Shown here piece by piece: positions 43,029 through 51,463 of a stretch of DNA of 64,000 nucleotides. Within the stretch, counting starts at the first letter, position 1; each line of letters opens with the position of its first letter. The notes below the pieces were generated by a model. The model was not told the DNA's origin and ran no database searches. It worked only from the letters and a program-made list of their open reading frames with translations. Where the stretch lies: contig NZ_JBNAGA010000002.1 of NCBI RefSeq assembly GCF_049800955.1, positions 310,001 to 374,000 of the forward strand, written 5' to 3'. Source of the DNA: JAKVBH01 sp049800955 (GTDB lineage Bacteria; Pseudomonadota; Alphaproteobacteria; Rhodobacterales; Rhodobacteraceae). The position numbers and the translations under genes are program-made.

Positions 43029-44012
43029 TCAGGGCAATCGCTCAACAAGTTCAACCCGACGATTTCGGGATTGTCCCGCATCGCTGACGTTTGAGAAAAC
43101 CGGCGAAAGCGGACCGACGCCGTGGGCTGCGAGCCGGTCACGGGAAATACCATGACGCCTTTCTAGATACTCGACGACGGCAGCCGCTCTGGCCTCGGAC
43201 AGATCACGATTATAGTCGAAGCTGCCGACACCGTCGGTATGGCCAACCACGAAAAAGCGCTGGTCTGGATTGGCTTGCATATGTGTTGCGACGGCCATAA
43301 GGGCCTCGGCTGAACTGTCGAGCAGGGTTGCACTGTCAAAGTCGAACTCGATCCCATCAAGCACAACGCGGCCCTTTTCGGCAAGGTCGCGCCCGATGGC
43401 TTCGGCATCGACCGAGACAAGCCCGATCTCGGCGGTTGAGAGTTCGACAATGTCGATCAGGACGCCGATGAAGTCTTCGGCATGCTGCTCGACGGTTGTG
43501 ACGACGTAGGCTCTCCCGACCGCGCGGTCCACGGTCGCCACGAAGCTGCCCTGTCCGCCAGAAGACGACGTGCCCGCCGCCATGGTTGACGCCTCGCCCG
43601 GGGCGGTAAAAGGGTTCTCTCTAAGGTACACATCAAGCCATTGCCGACTGGCGACGTCTCGCCCGCTCCGATCATCCGAACTGCCCTCCGCGAGGATTTC
43701 AAACCCCGCCGCCTCGAAGGCTTGCCGGAAATTGAGGTAGACTTCGGTGAAGTCCCGATCAGCGCCCAAATACCGATAGAAACTGCGCGTGACCCGCCCT
43801 TCTGTGTCGATCCACTCGTCGATTGTGCGATAGCCGGTGACCGGACCGGTTGGGATGCGATACGGTCGGAAGGTTTCCACTGTCTGCCATGTCAGGTCGG
43901 TCCCCGGAAAGCGCGTTACCATTGGATGGTCTTTGGCACCTTCCATGTCTTGAGCTAAGGCGGGCGCGGCAAGCAAGAGCGCGACGATGCTGGCGCGGAT
44001 AAAAGTCATCAT
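43029..44012 (-). CDS. OmpA-family outer-membrane or periplasmic protein
   Basis: Protein of about 327 residues. A signal peptide (MTFIRASIVALLLAAPALAQ) is followed by a DUF4892-like N-terminal domain (DHPMVTRFPGTDLTWQTVETFRPYRIPTG). A C-terminal OmpA-like peptidoglycan-binding domain follows: GIEFDFDSATLLDSSAEALMAVATHM, FFVVGHTDGVGSFDYNRDLSEARAAAVVEYL and SRNRRVELV. It likely links the outer envelope to peptidoglycan. ATG at 44012 or 44009 are equally likely; AAGGA lies upstream. It stands alone, converging with hslU. Confidence 0.85.
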   Translation of the reverse strand: MMTFIRASIVALLLAAPALAQDMEGAKDHPMVTRFPGTDLTWQTVETFRPYRIPTGPVTGYRTIDEWIDTEGRVTRSFYRYLGADRDFTEVYLNFRQAFEAAGFEILAEGSSDDRSGRDVASRQWLDVYLRENPFTAPGEASTMAAGTSSSGGQGSFVATVDRAVGRAYVVTTVEQHAEDFIGVLIDIVELSTAEIGLVSVDAEAIGRDLAEKGRVVLDGIEFDFDSATLLDSSAEALMAVATHMQANPDQRFFVVGHTDGVGSFDYNRDLSEARAAAVVEYLERRHGISRDRLAAHGVGPLSPVFSNVSDAGQSRNRRVELVERLP

Positions 44013-44418
44013 TGTACAAAGGTCCTTCCAACAAACAGATTCAAGAGCGCCGTTAGTGTGGCCGAAGCGAAAGCCTGAAGCCATTCCTAAGTTGAGTCGC
44101 ATCTTTTGAGCATTCTGCCCGGCACCCGGACACCGGATCCACGGGTCAGAAGCATGCGTCAGCTCGGTGCATGACGCCAATCCAGACCAACGAAAGCGCA
44201 CGGACACACTCTTTGAGATCGAACTATGAGGTCGAAAAACCGTTTGCTGGTTGACTGACCAATAGCGGATTTTTGAGCCTGTTTAACGAAAGTCCGCTTC
44301 GTCCCGCAAAACCACCGTAACGCACAAAAAAGCGCCCTCCCCCAAATGCCTTTCGGGGAGGGCGCTTCTCTTATAATTCTTCAACGACGCGGCCGCGGCG
44401 GTGGGGGCAAACGACCCT
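44013..44418. other. Intergenic region between the OmpA-like gene and hemA
   Basis: This 406-nt stretch holds the presumed promoter of the OmpA-like gene near its left end and the hemA terminator at 44322-44367. In between I see no gene and no clear repeat. Confidence 0.6.
44322..44367 (-). terminator. Intrinsic terminator of the photosynthesis superoperon, after hemA
   Basis: AAGCGCCCTCCCC (44330-44342) pairs perfectly with GGGGAGGGCGCTT (44355-44367), a 13-bp stem with a 12-nt loop. Reading on the minus strand a run of T follows the stem. It lies 51 nt after the hemA stop and marks the end of the superoperon. Confidence 0.9.
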
Positions 44419-45633
44419 CTAGGCCACCGCATGCGCAATTGCGCATTGCTTCCACAGATGGGACAGCGCGGCCACGAGGTGATCGATATCCGCATCGCTG
44501 TGCAGCGGTGACGGAGTGAAGCGCAAACGCTCCGTCCCTTTGGGCACGGTCGGGTAGTTGATCGGCTGCACGTAGATGCCCCATTCCGTCATCAGGTAAT
44601 CCGAGAGCATCCGGCATTTCACCGGATCCTTGATCATCACCGGGATGATATGGCTCGGGTTGTCAATATGCGGAATGCCTGCCGCATCGAGCTTGGCGCG
44701 CAGCTGCGCCACCTGTTGCCGCTGGCCTTCGCGCTCAACGCTGGATTGCTTGAGATGCGCGATGGAGGCCTGCGCCGCCGCCGCGACCGCCGGAGGAAGC
44801 GCTGTTGTGAAAATGAACCCGCTGGCAAAAGAACGGATGAAGTCACACATGGCCGCAGAGCCCGTGATGTAGCCGCCCATAACGCCAAAGGCCTTGCCCA
44901 GCGTACCTTCGATCAGCGTGATGCGATCCATCAGGCCCAACTCTTCCGCAACACCGCCGCCACGCGGGCCATACATGCCAACGGCATGGACTTCGTCGAG
45001 ATAGGTCATGGCGCCGTGCTTCTCGGCGACCTCGACGATCTCTTTGATCGGCGCAATATCCCCATCCATCGAATAGACGCTCTCAAAGGCCACGATCTTG
45101 GGCGCATTCGCAGGCAACATGGACAGCTGCCGATCAAGATCTTCGGGATCATTGTGCTTCCAGATGACCTTCTTGCACCGCGCATGGCGCATGCCTTCGA
45201 TCATGGACGCATGGTTCAGCGCATCCGACAGGATGATCGCATCGGGCAAGCGCGCGCCAAGCGTGGAGAGCGCGGCCCAGTTGGAGACATAGCCCGAGGT
45301 GAAGAGCAACGCGGCTTCCTTGCCATGCAGATCGGCAAGCTCGCCTTCAAGGCAGAGATGCGCGTGGTTCGTCCCGGAGATATTCCGCGTCCCACCCGCG
45401 CCGGCGCCATAGCTGTCGATGGCTGTTTTCATGCGCTCGGTCACGATCGGGTTCTGGCCCATCCCGAGATAGTCATTCGAACACCAGACCGTCACATTGT
45501 CGGGCGCGTGATCATCATGGCACTTGGCCGTTGGAAACGCGCCACTGACACGTTCAAGTTCGGCAAAAATACGGTAATTGCCTTCATCTTTCAGCGCGTT
45601 GAGCTGAGTGGCAAAAAGGGCGTCAAAGTCCAT
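44419..45633 (-). CDS. hemA: HemA, 5-aminolevulinate synthase
   Basis: Protein of 404 residues of the alpha-oxoamine synthase family. CSNDYLGMGQNP, GAGAGGTRNISGTNHAHLCLEGELADLH, YLDEVHAVGMYGPRGGG and IEGTLGKAFGVMGGYITG (Schiff-base Lys for PLP) are the standard ALAS motifs. It condenses glycine and succinyl-CoA, the committed step to heme and bacteriochlorophyll. As the last gene of the puh operon, overlapping puhE by 11 nt, it ties tetrapyrrole supply to reaction-centre genes. Confidence 0.98.
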   Translation of the reverse strand: MDFDALFATQLNALKDEGNYRIFAELERVSGAFPTAKCHDDHAPDNVTVWCSNDYLGMGQNPIVTERMKTAIDSYGAGAGGTRNISGTNHAHLCLEGELADLHGKEAALLFTSGYVSNWAALSTLGARLPDAIILSDALNHASMIEGMRHARCKKVIWKHNDPEDLDRQLSMLPANAPKIVAFESVYSMDGDIAPIKEIVEVAEKHGAMTYLDEVHAVGMYGPRGGGVAEELGLMDRITLIEGTLGKAFGVMGGYITGSAAMCDFIRSFASGFIFTTALPPAVAAAAQASIAHLKQSSVEREGQRQQVAQLRAKLDAAGIPHIDNPSHIIPVMIKDPVKCRMLSDYLMTEWGIYVQPINYPTVPKGTERLRFTPSPLHSDADIDHLVAALSHLWKQCAIAHAVA

Positions 45634-46474
45634 GGGCGTCCTCGCTTCCTATCAATCTTGTTGTCTTTTTGGGGGCTGGTGCTGTGCTGGCGGGTTGGTC
45701 AGGCAGCATCCAGCGCCATAGTTTTTCGTCAGGCAAAGGCAGGACCATGAACCAATGCTCAAGGGTCGCCAAAGCGGTGATCGCTGTGAGCAAGGCAAAG
45801 CCCACAACACCGCCCGAGGACAAAACCTCCGAGGCGGAATAGAGCCGCTCGACCCAGCATGCTGTCGCAAAGGTCAAGGCGGTGATGGAGAAGGGAAAGA
45901 GCCAGTTGAGCGGCGCTGTCCGAAAATGGCTCTGCAGATGCGCAAGAGCCGATGGGATGAACTCGACATTGATCTTGGGCACCCCGAGATAGAGGTTCAG
46001 TTTCGCTGAGATCCGCGCGAAATAGAGGACGGAGAAGGTCCAGAGCGCGATGGAGTTCACAGCTCCGAAGCTGACAAAGACCAGCGTCAGCAGCGTCGCG
46101 GTCAGCAATATCTCATGATAGGCAACCGTCCCCCACGCGCGGATAAACCGCTCCCATTCAGGTACCCCTTCGGGAAGTGCCCGCGTGTTGGGGCCCGTGA
46201 TCGCGCCGGTGAGAAATGCAAGTTCGATCCAGGCCCAAAGCGCCAAAGCAGCCAGGAACCCGTGATAGGCCGCGCCCGCATTGAGTTGGTCGAGACTTGT
46301 CAAAACGCCGTAAATCCCGGTCCCAAAGAGCGGCAGGGTCACAACCGTCAAGCCAAGCCGCGCAGCCGCGCCGCGCTTGTCTGCCCAGCGTACCGCCATA
46401 AGAATCGCGCCGGTGGAAAACCACCAGACGAACAAGGCCACAAGGCCTGCGATCCAAGGCGACATCAAGCTCAC
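45623..46474 (-). CDS. puhE: PuhE, photosynthetic complex assembly protein
   Basis: Integral membrane protein of 283 residues with about seven hydrophobic segments and the conserved stretch YFARISAKLNLYLGVPKINVEFIPSALAHLQSHFRTAPLNWLFP. This is the DUF3623/PuhE family, found next to acsF in purple phototrophs. In Rhodobacter its loss alters reaction-centre and bacteriochlorophyll accumulation; the precise activity is unknown. It follows acsF after 108 nt holding a hairpin repeat and overlaps hemA. Confidence 0.92.
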   Translation of the reverse strand: MSLMSPWIAGLVALFVWWFSTGAILMAVRWADKRGAAARLGLTVVTLPLFGTGIYGVLTSLDQLNAGAAYHGFLAALALWAWIELAFLTGAITGPNTRALPEGVPEWERFIRAWGTVAYHEILLTATLLTLVFVSFGAVNSIALWTFSVLYFARISAKLNLYLGVPKINVEFIPSALAHLQSHFRTAPLNWLFPFSITALTFATACWVERLYSASEVLSSGGVVGFALLTAITALATLEHWFMVLPLPDEKLWRWMLPDQPASTAPAPKKTTRLIGSEDAHGL

Positions 46475-46489
46475 AGTAAAACGGTCCTC

Positions 46490-46537
46490 TTCATCTTGCC
46501 CCTAAACTCCGGGGGGTGCGGGGGGCTGGCCCCCCGC
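46490..46537 (+). repeat. Photosynthesis-cluster hairpin repeat, copy 1
   Basis: TTCATCTTGCC (46490-46500), a short spacer, TAAACTCCGGGGGG, then the hairpin GCGGGGGG-CTGG-CCCCCCGC (46518-46537). The leader and the CTGG-loop hairpin recur elsewhere in the photosynthesis cluster. It lies in the acsF-puhE gap. Confidence 0.75.
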
Positions 46538-46582
46538 CCACGGCGACGCCGCAGGCGGCGCAATAAATGGCGTTCAAGCAGA

Positions 46583-47725
46583 TCAATAGGCCGGCTCCAG
46601 CCGCGTGCTCGCAGGCACCTGATGCTTCTTGGCAGGGATCAGATATAGCGAGACAAAGGCCCGTCCCGCTTTTGCAGATCCAACCAGCTGGCGCAGCTTG
46701 CCGCCAATTCCGCCCTGAGCTTTGGCTTGAGCAATCTGGACATTGGCCGCCTGCAAAAGCTCCAGATTTTTTTGCCAGGCCGGATGATCGATATCCAACG
46801 TGATCGGGAAAATCTGCTCCGAAAGCTTCGATGTCTTGGTAAAGACCTCATAGGCATACCAATCGGGATCCACACCCAGCGCCTTGTGAAACGCCGGACG
46901 CTGGTGGTCGCGGACATACATCGTGGCATAGACCGCCGTGAGGAAGAACTTGATCCACAGGACGTTCTTGCCTTGCGTCAACTTCGGATCGGTCTTCATC
47001 AAGAGCGCGAAGGCTTCACCATGGCTGAACTCGTCGTTGCACCATTCCTCGAACCATTTGAAAATCGGATGGAAACGGTGCTCGGGGTTCGCCTCGAGAT
47101 GGCGGAAGATCGTGATATAGCGCGCATAGCCGATCTTCTCGGACAGATATGTGGCGTAATAGATGAACTTGGGCCGGAAGTAGGTGTATTTCTTGGCCTG
47201 CGTCAGGAAGCCAAGATTGACCCGAAGCCCCGCCTCGCGCAGCGCATCATTGATAAAGCCCGCATGCCGCGCCTCATCGCGCGCCATCAGCTGGAAAAGC
47301 TGCACGACATCGGGATTGTTCCCGCGCCGCTTCATCTCCTTGTAGAGCACACAGCCGGAGAATTCCGCCGTGCAAGATGAGATCAGGAAGTCGATGAACT
47401 CCTTCTTGAGCCCTGGCTCCATGCCGTCCCAATCAACATGGTCCCAAAGCTCGTTTTTCTTGAAGTGGCCCTTATTGGGATCACTTTCCATTTGCGCGAT
47501 AAGCTTGTCCCAGTCTTCACGCACGCTGGAGACATCCAGCGCATCCAGCTCGTCAAAATCAGTGGTATAAAAACGCGGCGTAAGCAGCGTGTTCATCATC
47601 GCTGTTTCCGTGGCAAAGTCGTCGTCGTACTTCGCCTGCTCTTCCTGAATGGCGAGGCCTTCTTCGACTGTTGTCGCGTCCGCCGTGTGCTTGCCGTCAT
47701 AGGCGCCTTGGTTCTGGACGTTCAT
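46583..47725 (-). CDS. acsF: AcsF, aerobic Mg-protoporphyrin IX monomethyl ester cyclase
   Basis: Protein of 380 residues of the diiron AcsF family. The metal ligands are seen in CTAEFSGCVLYKEM, MARDEARHAGF and WCNDEFSHGEAFALLM. It makes the fifth (E) ring of bacteriochlorophyll with O2, which fits an aerobic phototroph; the anaerobic enzyme BchE is not in this window. ATG 47725 has GAGGTGA before it and overlaps the preceding small gene by 4 nt. Confidence 0.97.
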   Translation of the reverse strand: MNVQNQGAYDGKHTADATTVEEGLAIQEEQAKYDDDFATETAMMNTLLTPRFYTTDFDELDALDVSSVREDWDKLIAQMESDPNKGHFKKNELWDHVDWDGMEPGLKKEFIDFLISSCTAEFSGCVLYKEMKRRGNNPDVVQLFQLMARDEARHAGFINDALREAGLRVNLGFLTQAKKYTYFRPKFIYYATYLSEKIGYARYITIFRHLEANPEHRFHPIFKWFEEWCNDEFSHGEAFALLMKTDPKLTQGKNVLWIKFFLTAVYATMYVRDHQRPAFHKALGVDPDWYAYEVFTKTSKLSEQIFPITLDIDHPAWQKNLELLQAANVQIAQAKAQGGIGGKLRQLVGSAKAGRAFVSLYLIPAKKHQVPASTRLEPAY

Positions 47726-48018
47726 AGCGTCACCTCCTCAGAAAATGAAAACTCGCACAATTCCATGACCTCGAAGTCACCGGTCAGTCGTGTCCAAAGC
47801 CGCTCCAGTCTTGACGCGCGAATGATCGTGGCTTCGCGATCTTCCGAGACGACCTCGCCAAAGGGCGCCATAAGCTCTGGCCCATGCACCTTGACCTCGT
47901 CGCCGGGGTAGACCGTTGAGCCATCGTTGAAACGCACATGCGCATGCAGGCTCTCGAAGCAGTGGCTTATCTCGATCGTGCAGGGCACGCGTTCGAATTC
48001 TTTTGTCAGTAATCCCAT
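47722..48018 (-). CDS. Small protein of unknown function between puhC and acsF
   Basis: Soluble protein of 98 residues: MGLLTKEFERVPCTIEISHCFESLHAHVRFNDGSTVYPGDEVKVHGPELMAPFGEVVSEDREATIIRASRLERLWTRL, then an acidic end. It is predicted mostly beta and has three Cys; no signal or membrane segment. AAAGGAT lies before ATG 48018, and the stop overlaps acsF (ATGA), so it is coupled to the cyclase. The position suggests a role in cyclase function or complex assembly. Similar small proteins occur at this place in other purple phototrophs (from memory); I know no name or function. Confidence 0.75.
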   Translation of the reverse strand: MGLLTKEFERVPCTIEISHCFESLHAHVRFNDGSTVYPGDEVKVHGPELMAPFGEVVSEDREATIIRASRLERLWTRLTGDFEVMELCEFSFSEEVTL

Positions 48019-48041
48019 CTCAGAAATCCTTTCCCAATTTC

Positions 48042-48503
48042 TCAGAGTGCAAACAGCCGGGCGAAGGCGCGTGCATTGTCCAGGCCGAAGCCCATTAGAT
48101 CCGCTTCCCACCCTGTAGAGGGATCGCGGAGTGAATAGCGGCCATTTTCATGGCGCATGAGAAGCACAGGCCCGTCCTGTGCCACGCGGTGTTTCATACG
48201 CTCGCGTTCGATGACGCGGCCCACACCGGAAATGAAACCGCCTTCTTCCGGCGGCAGATCAGCCAGCAAGACGCCTTTTTCATCCATGACGCGCACCGCG
48301 CCAGACATGTTGGCCTCGAACGTAAACAGGCGCTCTTCCACCACCGTGCTCTGCGGCGCCATCGCGACCAAAGGCTGGTCCGTCAGTCGCGCCCAGGCCA
48401 CGACAACCAGAGCAGAGACGAGCAGGCCAAGGAGGATCTTGCCCACAAAGGGCGGGATCAGTTCGGCTTCCGGCTTGTGGATTCGGGTGCTTTCGTGTTG
48501 CAT
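48042..48503 (-). CDS. puhC: PuhC, photosynthetic complex assembly protein
   Basis: Protein of about 153 residues with one N-terminal membrane segment (about 21-40) and a periplasmic domain (LFTFEANMSGAVRVMDEKGVLLADLPPEEGGFISGVGRVIERERMKHRV). It ends GWEADLMGFGLDNARAFARLFAL. Length and the ending match PuhC, which helps reorganise reaction centre and LH1. ATG 48503 is likely, with a GTG just before it as the alternative. It is 9 nt downstream of puhB. Confidence 0.88.
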   Translation of the reverse strand: MQHESTRIHKPEAELIPPFVGKILLGLLVSALVVVAWARLTDQPLVAMAPQSTVVEERLFTFEANMSGAVRVMDEKGVLLADLPPEEGGFISGVGRVIERERMKHRVAQDGPVLLMRHENGRYSLRDPSTGWEADLMGFGLDNARAFARLFAL

Positions 48504-48512
48504 CACGACCCC

Positions 48513-49136
48513 CTATTCCGCAGCCACGGGGGAGGCCGCGCGCTCAATCACAGGCATGCTGACCTGCGTATCGGCTGCATCGGCCAGAATAGCTGCCACA
48601 CGCTCCGCGTTGGGGATGCAGCGCAGGGCAGGTTGCGTTCTGAATTTCCAAGGTCGGACGTGAGGCCAGGTCATCAGGTAGCTGAGCTGCACCTTGTCTT
48701 CGAGAAGCTCCATCGTGATCGTTCCCGTGCCGGAACGGCGCAGATCCAAATCAGCATTGGCAATACGGGTATAGGGCAGGTTCAACGTCACGGTGAGCGC
48801 CGCCCCGATGCGCATGGCAACCCGGCGATTGGTGATTGTGTACATTGTCGTCACGGACTGGACCCAGGCGATGAGCGCCAGAAGGCCACAAGCGACCAGA
48901 CCCAAAATGATAAAGGGCAGCGAGGCCGTGAATGCCTGAACGAGAGGCACGCGATCACTCAGGACGATGAAGCGCCACATGGCGAGAAAAACGAAATACC
49001 CCATCACCCAGTAAAGGCAGAGGCTTTCCTTGGCCAGCGCCCACCAGTTCGGCTTGCCTTGCCACAGGATCTTCTCTCCTTCTGGCGGCAACTCGGGCAG
49101 GCCTTCGACGGGCTCTATCGTAATATCATGTGGCAT
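48513..49136 (-). CDS. puhB: PuhB, reaction-centre assembly protein
   Basis: Protein of 207 residues with two or three membrane segments (about 48-100) and a C-terminal PH-like domain (TMYTITNRRVAMRIGAALTVTLNLPYTRIANADL). The opening EPVEGLPELPPEGEKILWQGKPNWWALA is characteristic of PuhB, which aids assembly of the reaction centre. ATG 49136 is chosen for its GAAAGG ribosome site; an earlier Met at 49160 has none. It follows a large stem-loop after puhA. Confidence 0.92.
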   Translation of the reverse strand: MPHDITIEPVEGLPELPPEGEKILWQGKPNWWALAKESLCLYWVMGYFVFLAMWRFIVLSDRVPLVQAFTASLPFIILGLVACGLLALIAWVQSVTTMYTITNRRVAMRIGAALTVTLNLPYTRIANADLDLRRSGTGTITMELLEDKVQLSYLMTWPHVRPWKFRTQPALRCIPNAERVAAILADAADTQVSMPVIERAASPVAAE

Positions 49137-49170
49137 GGCTTTGCCTTTCTTCATTCCCAAAGGGCTGGAG

Positions 49171-49218
49171 GTCCTCCGGGCCGGGGCGCATTTGGCTCCC
49201 CACCCCGGTCCGGAGGTC
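49171..49218 (-). other. Large stem-loop between puhA and puhB
   Basis: GTCCTCCGGGCCGGGG (49171-49186) and CCCCGGTCCGGAGGTC (49203-49218) form a 16-bp stem with one G-U pair and one mismatch and a 16-nt loop. It starts 6 nt after the puhA stop. No T-run follows, so an mRNA-stability or processing element that raises puhA over puhB output is more likely than a terminator. Confidence 0.65.
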
Positions 49219-49223
49219 TTGCA

Positions 49224-49994
49224 TCAGATTTGCGGTTCGAGACGACGCTCATCCGCATAGAGTTTGCCACCGGCGTAGTAGGCAGAGATCTTGTCTTCCT
49301 CGAGCAAGGTTACCTGGCGCGGGCTGGCGATCTTGGGCACGTTGTTGAAGTGCTTGCCGTAGATCGAGTGGATCTTGACCCGATCGGATTTGATCTTGGC
49401 CAGCGTCAGCGGAACCAGCCGCGTGCCTTCGCCGTAGGCCGGGTCCAGTGTCATCTCGAGATAGCGCACCATCTGTTCCGGCTCATCGATCCACAGATCG
49501 GAAATCGCACCAACGATCTCACCATCGCCGCCCTGCACGGGCAGGCCGCGCGGGTCTCTGCCTGCAGCCACGCTAAACGCTTCAATCGCCGACATGGGAA
49601 CGATCTTGGGATGGCCCTTGGCATCCAGCTCCGGCACGTCGCGGCGATTCGCCCAGGACGCAGGCCCAACCCCGTCCACCATCGGATCGCCGGTGGGCTC
49701 AAAGGGGAAGCCATTGTTGACCGATGTCTGACGCAGGGCAATATCGTCACGATCGGGGCGCTGGCCCGAAGGCACTGTCAGCGAACCACGGCCGTGCTGC
49801 AATTCGAACGTCTTGTCGCTCGGGACAGGGAAAGGCCCCTGATTTGCGGATTCCGTACCATCGTCATTTTCGAGCGGATAGCCTTCGCGCATGTTTTCGC
49901 GCTGGATGTAGAAGATGAGTAAGGCAAAAAAGCCGTAGAAGAGCCAAAGCGTCAGGGACGCCAGGTCAAACTCTCCGAAAAACGTTGCAACCAT
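49224..49994 (-). CDS. puhA: PuhA, photosynthetic reaction centre H subunit
   Basis: Protein of 256 residues with a single N-terminal membrane helix (about 12-31, LASLTLWLFYGFFALLIFYIQRENMREGYPLE) and a cytoplasmic PRC-barrel domain (SVAAGRDPRGLPVQGGDGEIVGAISDLWIDEPEQMVRYLEM). This is the H subunit that caps L and M and shapes proton uptake to QB. The pufLM genes are outside the window. AGGAGGAT before ATG 49994 is a strong ribosome site. Confidence 0.98.
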   Translation of the reverse strand: MVATFFGEFDLASLTLWLFYGFFALLIFYIQRENMREGYPLENDDGTESANQGPFPVPSDKTFELQHGRGSLTVPSGQRPDRDDIALRQTSVNNGFPFEPTGDPMVDGVGPASWANRRDVPELDAKGHPKIVPMSAIEAFSVAAGRDPRGLPVQGGDGEIVGAISDLWIDEPEQMVRYLEMTLDPAYGEGTRLVPLTLAKIKSDRVKIHSIYGKHFNNVPKIASPRQVTLLEEDKISAYYAGGKLYADERRLEPQI

Positions 49995-50017
49995 GATGTA
50001 TCCTCCTGTGGAGCCGT

Positions 50018-51463
50018 TCAGGTGGGGAAGTCGGCCAAACGCAGGCCGCCTTCGGTGGGTTTCAGTGTGAGCCCGCGGCGGACCAGAGGTCCGAGCGCCA
50101 CGAGCGTGAAGAAGATCAGAGCAATTTCGATGTGGTAGACGACCGAGTAGCCAACGGAGGGATCCGCGAGGGCTTCTCCCAAAATGCCGCTGGCGCCGGC
50201 CTGATTGACGACGTCACGGATCGTCCCGCCCAGCGCGATGGACAGACCCGCCGCCGTGGCCTGTGCCGCACCCCAAGCGCCCAGCGCCAGACCGCGTCCA
50301 ACAAGACCTTCGGCTGGCATGGACATGGCCGCCGTGAGGGTCGCAACCGAGAAGAGGCCCCCGCCAAAGCCGATGAGCCCTGCGCCTGCGAAGAACATTG
50401 CGCCCGACTGCATCGGTGCGGCAAAAATCACGACGGAGAAAGCCAGCAATCCCGCGACAAGCCCATTGCCTGCCATCCGGTATGGGTTGAGCCCTTTTGT
50501 CAGCTGGCGCGCCGCCAGTGCAAAACCCAGCAATGCGCCGCCCGCCCACATTGCCGTCAGCAAGGTTGTGGACGAAACAGACAGGCCCAGAACTTCGCCG
50601 CCGTAAGGTTCCAAAAGCACATCTTGCATGTTGAAGGCCATGGTGCCCATGAAGACAACCACAAGAAGACGACCCGCCGAGCCACCAGCCATGAAATCGG
50701 CCCAGGCATCGCGAAACTGCGGGCGGGGCGCCTCGCGCTCTTCGCGGCTCATGGGTCGGACGCTTTCCTGCTTCCACAGCGCAATGAGGTTGAGCACGAT
50801 GCCCACAACCGCAGAGCCCTGCACCACGCGCACGAGCGTCAGGTTCGAGAAATCCGAGAGCAGCCAGCCAATCACGACCGACGCCACACCCATGCCCAAA
50901 AGGAACATGACATAGAGCAGCGCGACGACGCGCGGGCGCGTCTCGTCTGATGCACGATCCGCCGCCAGCGCAAGGCCCGCCGTCTGGGTCATATGCATGC
51001 CAAGACCTGTCATCAGGAAGGCAAGAGCAGCCAGAACTTCGCCCGCAAAGGGGATCTCATAAGCCACATCACCGCCCAGCACGAGCAAGGCGAAAGGCAT
51101 GACAGCGAGACCGCCAAATTGCCAGAGCGACCCAAACCAGAGATATGGAATGCGCTTCCATCCAATAGCCGAACGATACGTGTCAGACCGGAAACCCAAC
51201 AGCGCCCGAAACGGCGCAATCAGAACCGGCAGCGCGATCATCACCGCAACGATCATGGCCGGAACGGACAGCTCGACGATCATCACCCGGTTCAAAGTCC
51301 CCAGCAGCATGACAGACGCCATCCCGACCGAGACCTGAAACAGCGCAAGGCGCAGCAATTGACTCAGGGGCAAATCTTCCGAAGCCGCATCCGCAAAAGG
51401 CAACGCCTTCAGCGTCACCTGTTTGAGCACATTGGCACCAGTGGATTTACGCAATGGATTCAT
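50018..51463 (-). CDS. lhaA: LhaA, PucC-family light-harvesting 1 assembly protein
   Basis: Membrane protein of 481 residues with about 12 hydrophobic segments of the bacteriochlorophyll delivery branch of MFS. LLGTLNRVMIVELSVPAMIVAVMIALPVLIAPFRALLGFRSDTYRSAIGWKRIPYLWFGSL and FMGTMAFNMQDVLLEPYGGEVLGLSVSSTTLLTAMW are strong LhaA/PucC blocks. It is needed for LH1 assembly. ATG 51463 overlaps the bchM stop (ATGA); an upstream in-frame Met lies inside bchM. Confidence 0.95.
   Translation of the reverse strand: MNPLRKSTGANVLKQVTLKALPFADAASEDLPLSQLLRLALFQVSVGMASVMLLGTLNRVMIVELSVPAMIVAVMIALPVLIAPFRALLGFRSDTYRSAIGWKRIPYLWFGSLWQFGGLAVMPFALLVLGGDVAYEIPFAGEVLAALAFLMTGLGMHMTQTAGLALAADRASDETRPRVVALLYVMFLLGMGVASVVIGWLLSDFSNLTLVRVVQGSAVVGIVLNLIALWKQESVRPMSREEREAPRPQFRDAWADFMAGGSAGRLLVVVFMGTMAFNMQDVLLEPYGGEVLGLSVSSTTLLTAMWAGGALLGFALAARQLTKGLNPYRMAGNGLVAGLLAFSVVIFAAPMQSGAMFFAGAGLIGFGGGLFSVATLTAAMSMPAEGLVGRGLALGAWGAAQATAAGLSIALGGTIRDVVNQAGASGILGEALADPSVGYSVVYHIEIALIFFTLVALGPLVRRGLTLKPTEGGLRLADFPT

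Noticed and set aside
48150..49922. 590-codon plus-strand frame opposite puhC, puhB and puhA
   Set aside because: The minus-strand genes are certain, and the protein is His/Arg-rich low-complexity text typical of antisense frames.
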